Positions 16,754-25,600 of a stretch of 64,000 bases of DNA are shown here, piece by piece; the first letter of the stretch is position 1; each line of letters starts with the position of its first letter. The position numbers and the translations under genes are program-made. The stretch spans positions 62,001-126,000 of the forward strand of contig NZ_OX366349.1 of the NCBI RefSeq assembly GCF_947250775.1. Direction: 5' to 3'. Source of the stretch: Wolbachia endosymbiont (group A) of Rhinocyllus conicus (GTDB taxonomy: Bacteria > Pseudomonadota > Alphaproteobacteria > Rickettsiales > Anaplasmataceae). The notes under the pieces were generated by a model that searched no databases, was not told where the DNA came from, and saw nothing but the letters and a program-made list of their open reading frames with translations.

Positions 16754-17579
16754 ATATAAATGGTATATCATTAGAGTTGATTATGGATATGAGCAAAATA
16801 TACGCGAATTGGTAAGTAATGCTGTTTATTTTAAGGAAGTGTTTATTCCTTATCAAACGGTATGTAATTCAAAGTCTGATATAAAAGAGTTATGTGAAGT
16901 GTATGTATATATGCATCTATGTGATGAAAGCAAAGATATTTTGAATCAAACGCCTGGATTCTGCAGTGGCGAATCTGGTGATTTTGAGATGATTTCAGAT
17001 GATGAGATAAGTTTAAAGTGTAAAGAATTTAATAGATATAAATGGTATATCTTGAGAGTTGCTTCCAATTGTGAAGAGAAAGTGCGCCAACATATATTGG
17101 AAAATTCTATGAGATTGGGTGTTAATGATTACTTTAAGGAAGTTTTTATTCCATATGAAGAGCTAAGTGAAGTAGAGTTGAAATCTAAGAAAATTGCTAC
17201 ACGAAGGAAATGCTTTCCTGGTTATGTCTTTTTATACGTGAATTTATGCGATGAAGTATTGAATTTTATCAATAATATACCAAAATCTCTTAAGGTTTAT
17301 GGATTTTTGAAAAATGGTAATATTCCAAAGGTGATTTTGGATGATGAGATTCACTCAATGTGTAATGCACTTTATAATGCTCAAGAGACAAAGAAGTTAG
17401 GTTATGGTTATGAAAAAGGTGAAAAAGTGAAAATTAATGATGGTCTTTTTCAAAATTTTACTGGTGAGGTAAATATGGTAAACGATGAGAAAAAAATTAT
17501 TAATGTGGAAGTATCAATTTTAGGTAAGCCGACAATAATAGAGCTTGATCTGGCTCAAGTAGAGAAAATAGAGGATTAA
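16743..17579 (+). CDS. nusG: Transcription antitermination factor NusG with duplicated NGN domain
   Basis: NusG binds the RNA polymerase clamp (NGN domain) and couples it to Rho or S10 (KOW domain). At 278 aa it is about 100 residues longer than usual. From ATG 16743, residues 5-95 form an NGN-like unit (YKWYIIRV, YFKEVFIPY, ISDDEIS), and residues 99-212 form a second, better conserved one (YKWYILRV, YFKEVFIPY, RRKCFPGYVFLYV, ILDDEI). A KOW domain follows at about 222-278 (GEKVKINDGLFQNFTGEV). YFKEVFIPY is identical in both units. The first unit lacks the K-x-x-FPGYVF loop. A TTG at 16731 is an alternative start. It overlaps secE and precedes rplK by 2 bp. Confidence 0.93.
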   Translation: MECEYKWYIIRVDYGYEQNIRELVSNAVYFKEVFIPYQTVCNSKSDIKELCEVYVYMHLCDESKDILNQTPGFCSGESGDFEMISDDEISLKCKEFNRYKWYILRVASNCEEKVRQHILENSMRLGVNDYFKEVFIPYEELSEVELKSKKIATRRKCFPGYVFLYVNLCDEVLNFINNIPKSLKVYGFLKNGNIPKVILDDEIHSMCNALYNAQETKKLGYGYEKGEKVKINDGLFQNFTGEVNMVNDEKKIINVEVSILGKPTIIELDLAQVEKIED

Positions 17580-17581
17580 TT

Positions 17582-18022
17582 ATGAGTGTTATAGTTGCTA
17601 AGATTAACTTACTTATGGAAGCTGGGAAAGCAATTCCAGGACCGAAAATTGCTTCAGTACTTGGTCCACGTGGTATACCTGTTCCTAAGTTTTGTGAAGC
17701 TTTTAATAAAGTTACTAGCGCTGCTAACGCTAATTATAAAGTAGGCGATTTAGTAACAGTGCGAATTTCCATAAAGGATGATCGCTCTCATGATTTTACT
17801 GTCAGCGGTCCACCTGTGGCTTATTTACTTAAGCAGGAGGCTAAGTTAAGTAAAAGTTCTGGTAATCCTGGTAAAGAATTAGTGGCTAAATTACCTATGT
17901 CTGCTATAATTAAAGTGGCAAAGTGCAAGATGGTTGATATGAAAGTGGATAATGAAGATTCAGCAGTGAAAATGGTTGTAGGCACTGCAAAATCTATGGG
18001 TATAGAAGTTGTGGAAGGTTAG
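17582..18022 (+). CDS. rplK: 50S ribosomal protein L11
   Basis: The 146-aa protein has AGKAIPGPKIASVLGPRGI at the N-terminus (the proline-rich thiostrepton-binding domain) and a C-terminal rRNA-binding domain ending MVVGTAKSMGIEVV. L11 forms the base of the GTPase-associated centre with L10/L12. The ATG at 17582 lies two bases after the nusG stop. The order nusG-rplK-rplA-rplJ-rplL-rpoBC is the standard rif region order. Confidence 0.97.
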   Translation: MSVIVAKINLLMEAGKAIPGPKIASVLGPRGIPVPKFCEAFNKVTSAANANYKVGDLVTVRISIKDDRSHDFTVSGPPVAYLLKQEAKLSKSSGNPGKELVAKLPMSAIIKVAKCKMVDMKVDNEDSAVKMVVGTAKSMGIEVVEG

Positions 18023-18026
18023 GTAA

Positions 18027-18680
18027 ATGAATACATATAATGATAATCCTAAGCAGTGTTTGAAGAAGATTATTGAGTCTGCTTCAGCAAAATTTAATGA
18101 ATCAGTTGATATTGCAGTCAATTTAGGCGTAGATTCACGTAAATCTGAAGAGCAGGTGCGTGGTACAGTAGTTTTGCCTAAAGGTATCGGGAAGAATATT
18201 AAAGTAGCTGTTTTCGCTCAAGATAAACATTTATTAGAAGCTGAAAAGGCTGGTGCTGATATCGCAGGAGGAGAGGATTTAGTTGAAGAAATAAAAAAGG
18301 GTAGAAAATTAGATGTTGATTGGTGCATTACTACTCCTGATTTTATGGCAAAAATCACTCCTATTGCAAAAGTATTGGGTGCTAAAGGGCTGATGCCTAA
18401 CCCTAAATTTGGTACTGTGACTTCTAACATTGCAGAAGCTATTAAAACCATTAAGTCTGGTCAGATAAAATTTAGAACAGATAAAAATGGTGTTATTCAT
18501 GGTAAATTAGGAAATATTAAATTTGATATTGATGACTTGCTAGAAAATTTAAAAGCCTTTCTTAAAGTAATTAAAGATAATAAACCTATTTCTGCGAAAG
18601 GAATTTACTTTAAGGGTGTTTTTTTAAATTCAACTATGGGTGAAGCTTATAAGATAAGCAAAGTGGAAGATATAATTTAA
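18027..18680 (+). CDS. rplA: 50S ribosomal protein L1
   Basis: The 217-aa product contains the L1 hallmarks: VNLGVDSRKSEEQVRGTVVLP, then AKVLGAKGLMPNPKFGTVT and FRTDKNGVIHGKLG. L1 forms the mobile stalk at the E site and, in many bacteria, represses the L11-L1 message. It is slightly shorter than the ~230-aa norm, mostly at the N-terminus. It lies four bases after rplK with GGTAAATG at the start. Confidence 0.97.
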   Translation: MNTYNDNPKQCLKKIIESASAKFNESVDIAVNLGVDSRKSEEQVRGTVVLPKGIGKNIKVAVFAQDKHLLEAEKAGADIAGGEDLVEEIKKGRKLDVDWCITTPDFMAKITPIAKVLGAKGLMPNPKFGTVTSNIAEAIKTIKSGQIKFRTDKNGVIHGKLGNIKFDIDDLLENLKAFLKVIKDNKPISAKGIYFKGVFLNSTMGEAYKISKVEDII

Positions 18681-18692
18681 GGGAGTGATACC

Positions 18693-19211
18693 GTGAAGCG
18701 TAAAAATAAGGATGAATTTATACAGAGCACAATAAACGTATTTGTAAATAATGATTTCTTGATATTAGTAAATTTTAAATCTATAAATGCTAATGATTCA
18801 TTAACTCTGAGGAATAGCCTGAAGTCTATAGCAGGTGGGGTATTAGTAGTTAAAAACACTCTAGCGCGCTTGGCTTTGGAAAGGACTGGTAAATTTTCTT
18901 ATTTATCAGGCAAATTTTCTGGTTCTGTTGCTATTATATACTCTAGTGGCATAGTAGAAGCTGCAAAGTTAATAGTTGATTTTATTAATGCTAACAAAGA
19001 AAAAATGTCTGTGATTTGCGCGGCTCATATAAATGAATTGTTAACAGTGGAAGATGTTAATAAACTGGCTAAGTTGCCTTCTTTGGATGAGTTGCGTGTT
19101 AAAATTATGCGTTTAATATCTTATGATATTCCTGCTCGATTGGCGTTGTCTATTAATTCATCTTCTATGAGGCTTATGAGAGTTTTGGATTATTATAGTT
19201 CTAAAAAATAA
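18693..19211 (+). CDS. rplJ: 50S ribosomal protein L10
   Basis: The 172-aa protein starts at GTG 18693 behind GGGAGTG. It has VLVVKNTLARLAL and the SGSVAIIYS block of L10, and a C-terminal helical segment that would hold L7/L12 dimers (SSMRLMRVLDYY). L10 anchors the L12 stalk to 23S rRNA and L11. It is placed as expected between rplA and rplL. The GTG start is supported by the spacing and by the lack of an earlier ATG. Confidence 0.96.
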   Translation: MKRKNKDEFIQSTINVFVNNDFLILVNFKSINANDSLTLRNSLKSIAGGVLVVKNTLARLALERTGKFSYLSGKFSGSVAIIYSSGIVEAAKLIVDFINANKEKMSVICAAHINELLTVEDVNKLAKLPSLDELRVKIMRLISYDIPARLALSINSSSMRLMRVLDYYSSKK

Positions 19212-19237
19212 ATTTGTTGTTAAGTAAGGTGGTAATT

Positions 19238-19639
19238 ATGAGTAATGTAACAAGTGATTTGGTTGATAAAATATTATCTTTAAACCTATTAGAGGCTTCT
19301 GAACTTGTAAAAGTTCTAGAAGAGAAAATAGGGTTGCCTGCTGGTTCTTTTCTTGGTGGGGCTGTTGGTGCTGGGGCGCCTATTAGTGATAATGCTGCTG
19401 CTCCTGCTGCTCAAGAAAAAGCTGAGTATAAAGTTGTGATTAAAGAAATTGATGCGAGTAAAAAAATAGGAGTTATTAAAGCTGTGAGAGAAGTTAATTC
19501 TACATTGGGTTTAAAAGAAGCAAAAGAGTTGGTTGAATCTTTACCTAAAGATTTAACTGCTAATGTTCCTAAAGACAAAGCAGAAAAAATCAAGCAAAAA
19601 CTTATTGAAGCAGGAGCAACTAAAGTGGAGCTTGAATAA
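19238..19639 (+). CDS. rplL: 50S ribosomal protein L7/L12
   Basis: The 133-aa stalk protein has an N-terminal dimerisation helix (LVDKILSLNLLEASELVKVLEEK), an Ala-rich hinge (AAAPAAQEKAEYKV) and the C-terminal factor-binding domain (KIGVIKAVREVNSTLGLKEAK, then VESLPKDL). ATG 19238 with AAGGTGG upstream is chosen over the longer TTG 19214 opening. It recruits EF-Tu, EF-G and other GTPases to the ribosome. It precedes rpoBC by 58 bp. Confidence 0.97.
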   Translation: MSNVTSDLVDKILSLNLLEASELVKVLEEKIGLPAGSFLGGAVGAGAPISDNAAAPAAQEKAEYKVVIKEIDASKKIGVIKAVREVNSTLGLKEAKELVESLPKDLTANVPKDKAEKIKQKLIEAGATKVELE

Positions 19640-19697
19640 TATTTAATGTATTAATTTTATATTGATATAGCTCTTTTAATTAGTTTGGGGTATTTTA

Positions 19698-22600
19698 ATG
19701 GTTGATTCTTCTTATATGTACGCTTCTGGTGCTTTTGTCCCTAGAGTTTCTTATTCTAGGTCGATTGATTTAAAAGGTTCTTTATTGGATTTGGTTAAGG
19801 TTCAAAAAGAATCGTATGATTCATTTGCTCCTAAGAATAAGGGTAATGAAAGACTTGAAGTTATCTTTCATACAATCTTTCCAATAAATGATCCTTTGCG
19901 TAGGGCTACTATTGAGTTTATAAGTTGTAGGGTAGATGATCCTAAGTATGATGAATCTGAGTGTATAAAGCGTGGTGTAACTTTTTCTGCTCAGGTTATT
20001 GCTTCTATACGTCTTGTTGTTATGCAGGATGGTATTTCTCTTGATGAATATAAATCGATTAAAGAGAGTGGAGATCATTCTAAACTTGCAACCGTTGTAA
20101 AATCTATAGAAGAGCAGGAAGTCCACTTTTGTGGGTTGCCTATGATGACTGATAAGGGCACTTTCATCATTAATGGTGTAGAAAAAGTTATTGTCTCACA
20201 AATGCATAGGTCTCCTGGTGTATTTTTTGATAGCGATAAGGGAAAAACTTACAATTCTGGTAAATTGATCTATTCTGCTAGAATTATTCCTTATAGGGGT
20301 TCTTGGCTTGATATTGAATTTGATGTTAAAGACCATTTGTATTTTCGTGTTGATAGAAAAAGAAAATTGCCAATCTCAGTTTTGTTAAAGGCGTTAGGTC
20401 TATCAAATAATGATATACTCGATAGATTTTATGAGAAAATAAAGTATGTAAAACATAAAGATGGTTGGAAAGTGCCTTTTGTTCCTGATAAATTTAAAGG
20501 AGTGAGGTTGCCTTTCGACTTAATGGATATTGAAGGTAATGTGCTGCTTAAAGCTAACGTTCGTATCACCTCAAGACTAGCTAAAAAGCTATATGATAAT
20601 GAATTGAAAGAGTATCTGGTTCCTTTTAATTCTATATGTGGTTTATTCCTCGCAGAAGATTTAATGGATAGTGCTAGCTCTACGAAAATTTTATCTGCTG
20701 GTGAATCTATAAAGCTGGAAGACATAAAGAAGCTTGAGTTATTGTCTGTGGATGAAATATCAGTATTGAACATAGATAATGTATCTGTTGGACCTTATAT
20801 ATTAAATACGCTTTTCTTAGACGAAAACATGTCTTATCAGGATGCGCTATATGAAATATATAGAGTTTTGCGTCCTGGTGAAGTTCCTGTTTTAGAGATA
20901 GTAGAGGAGTTTTTCCGTAATCTTTTCTTCAGTCCGGAATATTATGATTTGTCTAACATTGGTAGGTTGAAGCTTAACTCTTACCTTGGGTTAAATTATG
21001 ATGAGGATTTAACTGTTTTAACGTATGAAGATATTATTGAAATTGTAAAAAAAATAGTATTGTTACGTGACGGTCAAGGATCTGTAGATGATATTGATCA
21101 TTTAGGAAACAGAAGAGTAAGATCAGTTGGAGAGTTTATAGAAAATCAATTTAGAACTGGGTTGTTGAAATTGGAACGCGCAATAGTTGATTCTATGTCC
21201 ACTTCTAGTTTAGATAAAGTTTCTCCATCTGATTTTATTAATCCAAAAGTGTTAACTAATGTCTTAAGAGATTTCTTCAATTCTTCTCAATTATCTCAAT
21301 TTATGGATCAGACTAATCCGTTATCTGAAATAACACATAAAAGAAGGTTGTCCGCGTTAGGTCCTGGCGGTTTAACAAGAGAACGGGCAGGATTTGAAGT
21401 GCGTGATGTTCATCCAACTCATTATGGAAGAATTTGCCCTATTGAGACTCCTGAAGGGCAAAATATAGGGTTAATCAACAGTTTAGCTATATACGCGCGT
21501 ATTAATAAATATGGTTTCATTGAAAGTCCTTATAGAAAAGTAGTTAATAGGGTTGTTACTGATCAAATTGAGTATCTGTCTGCCATAGATGAAGGTTTAT
21601 ATTATATAGCTGATACCAGCGCAAAGCTCGATGAAAATAATTGCTTTGTTGATGATATGCTATACTGTAGATATGCTAGTAGTTTCATTATGGTAAGTAG
21701 TGATCAGGTGAGTTACATTGACGTATCTCCTAAGCAGGTAATATCAGTTGCGGCTTCCTTGATTCCATTTTTAGAAAATGATGATGCTAATAGAGCATTA
21801 ATGGGCTCAAATATGCAACGTCAGGCCGTACCTTTATTGAAGCCTACCGCTCCTCTGGTTGCTACTGGTATGGAGTCTTTTGTAGCTTCTGGCTCTGGTG
21901 CTGTAGTTTTAGCAAAACGCGATGGCATAGTTGATAGTTCTGATAGTAACTCTATAGTTATACGTGCTTTTGATAAAGAAAGGGTTAACTACTTGGACGT
22001 AGATATTTATCATCTAAGGAAATTTCAGCGTTCTAACCATAATACTTGTATTAATCAAAGACCGCTAGTGTGCGTAGGTGATTATGTTAAAAAGGGTGAT
22101 GTAATAGCTGATGGTCCTGCAATTAACAGTGGTGAGTTGGCGCTTGGTAAAAATTTGCTAGTCGCTTTTATGTCTTGGCAAGGTTATAATTTTGAAGACT
22201 CTATTATTATTTCTAGTGAAGTTGTTAAAAAAGATCTCTTTACTTCTATTCATATAGAAGAATTTGACTGTGTTGTACATGATACCCCTTTAGGATCAGA
22301 AAAAATAACTCGTGCTATACCTGGTGTTAATGAAGAAAATCTATATCACTTAGATGATAGTGGTATAGTGAAAATTGGTACAAGAGTTGGTCCAGGCTAT
22401 ATTCTGGTAGGTAAAGTTACACCTAAACCTTCTCTTTCATTGCCTCCTGAAACGAAGTTATTAATGACAATTTTTGGTGAAAAGTCATTCGATTGTGCGG
22501 ATTCCTCTTTATATACATCTCCAGATGTTGAAGGGACAGTAATTGATGTACAAGTCTTTACACGCAGAGGGGTTGAAGAAAATGAAAGGGCATTACTCAT

Positions 22601-25600
22601 CAAACAAAAAGAGGTAAATGACTTTGAGGAAGAGCGAGATTATATAATCAATGTTACTAGTGAATATTTCTATGATGAACTGAAGAAACTTCTTATTAAT
22701 TCTGGTTCTCAAGATCGAGAAAAATTTGACTCTATTGAACGTGAGCAATGGTGGGGTATAGGATTAAAAAACCAATCCATTTCTGAGCAAGTTAAGAGCT
22801 TAAAAAAAGATTTTGATGAAAAAGTATCACATGCAATAGCGCAGTTTAAGCGAAAAGTAGAAAAATTACATGAAGGTTATGACCTGCCTCAAGGTGTGTC
22901 GATGTCAGTAAAAGTTTTCATTGCTGTGAAACATAGTCTGCAACCAGGGGATAAAATGGCTGGTAGACATGGGAATAAAGGTGTGATCTCTCGAGTTGTG
23001 CCAGTGGAAGATATGCCTTATTTGGAAGATGGTACTCCTGTTGATATTATTCTTAACCCTCTTGGTGTTCCTTCACGAATGAATGTAGGGCAAATACTGG
23101 AAACGCATGTAGGTTGGGCTTGTAGAAAATTAGGGGAAAGGGTAAGTAATATTCTCGATGAGATCAATAAAATCAAAAGTGCTTTTTGCAAGGGAATTAG
23201 GTCCCTTAACGATGATAATTTTACACAATTTGCAGTAGCATACCTTGACAATAAAAAAATTGAAAATATTGATGATGATGAAATAATGGCTTCTGTTTTA
23301 AATACACCTAATAAAAATGCACTAAATGACGAGTTGAATGCGTTAGTAGAGAACTATTTGAACTCTTGTAAAAGTTCATACAGCAATTTACGTAATTTCC
23401 TGATTGAGGTTTATAGCTATGGTAGTAACGTATCTATCTGTAATGATATTCGTAATATTAGTGATAATAATCTCATTGAATTTGCACGTAAATTACGTGA
23501 TGGCGTTCCTGTTGCTGCACCTGTATTTGAGGGTCCAAAAGATGAACAAATAGCAAAATTATTTGAACTTGCTGGTTTGGATAACTCTGGACAAGCTGTA
23601 TTATATGACGGTTGCAGTGGTGAAAAATTCGACCGCAAGGTTACAGTTGGTTACATGTACATGCTTAAGTTGCACCACTTGGTTGATGGTAAAATTCATG
23701 CGCGTTCAGTAGGGCCTTATAGTTTGGTTACTCAACAACCTCTAGGAGGAAAATCTCATTTTGGTGGTCAGCGTTTTGGTGAAATGGAATGTTGGGCATT
23801 ACAAGCCTATGGTGCTGCTTATACTTTGCAGGAAATGTTAACTGTGAAGTCTGATGATATTAATGGTAGAGTTAAGATTTACGAATCGATAATAAAAGGT
23901 GACAGTAATTTTGAATGTGGAATTCCTGAATCCTTTAATGTGATGATAAAAGAACTACGTTCTTTATGTTTAAATGTAGATTTAAAGCAAAATGATGTAG
24001 TGATTGAAGATATATCTCACACTAACATTGCACAACCTTTTAATGAGGTTAGCATATCGATTGCTAGCCCTGAAAGTATTAAGCGTATATCTTGTGGTGA
24101 GATAGAAGATGTTTCAACTGCAAATTATCGTACGTTCAAAGTTGAGAAAGGTGGATTATTTTGCCCTAAGGTTTTTGGCCCTGTCAATGACGATGAATGT
24201 TTATGTGGAAAATACAAAAAAAGAAGACACAGAGGTCGCATATGTGAAAAATGCGGAGTAGAAGTTACATCTTCTAAAGTAAGAAGAGAAAGGATGGGTC
24301 ATATAGAGCTTGCATCTCCTGTTGCTCATATATGGTTTTTGAAATCGCTTCCTTCAAGAATTGGAGCATTATTGGATATGTCTCTCAGAGATATTGAGAA
24401 TATTTTATATAGCGATAATTATATCGTGATAGATCCTCTTGTTTCGCCTTTTGAAAAAGGTGAGATTATTAGTGAAAAAGCTTATAATGAAGCTAAAGAT
24501 AGCTATGGGATCGATAGTTTTGTAGCTATGCAAGGTGTTGAAGCTATAAGAGAGTTGCTAACGCGCCTTGATTTACATGAAATTAGGAAGGATTTAAGAC
24601 TAGAATTAGAGTCTGTTGCTTCTGAGATAAGAAGAAAGAAAATTATAAAGAGATTGCGTATTATTGAAAACTTCATTAAATCTGGAAATAGGCCTGAGTG
24701 GATGATACTTACAACTATACCTATTTTACCACCTGATTTGCGTCCTTTGGTATCGCTTGAAAGTGGTCGTCCTGCAGTTTCTGATCTGAATCATCATTAT
24801 AGGACTATTATTAATAGAAATAACAGGTTGAGGAAATTGTTGAGCTTAAATCCTCCTGAGATTATGATTCGTAATGAAAAAAGGATGTTACAAGAAGCAG
24901 TTGATTCTCTTTTTGATAATAGTCGTCGTAATACTTTGGTAAACAAAGCTGGTGCTGTTGGATATAAAAAGTCCATTAGTGATATGTTAAAAGGAAAACA
25001 GGGTCGTTTTCGCCAGAACCTCTTAGGAAAAAGGGTAGACTACTCTGGACGTTCTGTAATAGTTGTTGGTCCAACTTTGAAACTAAATCAGTGTGGATTA
25101 CCAAAAAGAATGGCTCTTGAACTATTCAAACCTTTTGTTTACTCAAAGCTTAAGATGTATGGTATGGCTCCAACTATTAAGTTTGCTAGTAAGTTGATAA
25201 GAGCAGAAAAACCAGAAGTTTGGGATATGCTTGAAGAGGTAATAAAAGAGCATCCTGTTTTGTTGAATAGAGCGCCTACGCTACATAGACTTGGTATTCA
25301 GGCTTTTGAGCCAATCCTTATTGAAGGCAAAGCAATACAGCTTCATCCGCTTGTCTGTACGGCGTTTAATGCTGATTTTGATGGTGACCAAATGGCAGTG
25401 CATGTGCCAATTTCATTGGAAGCTCAGCTTGAAGCTAGGGTGTTGATGATGTCCACTAATAACGTTTTAAGTCCTTCTAATGGCAGACCGATTATAGTTC
25501 CTAGTAAAGATATAGTACTTGGTATATATTATCTGACTTTACAAGAACCTAAGGAAGATAATTTACCATCTTTTGGTGCTTTTTGTGAAGTTGAGCATTC

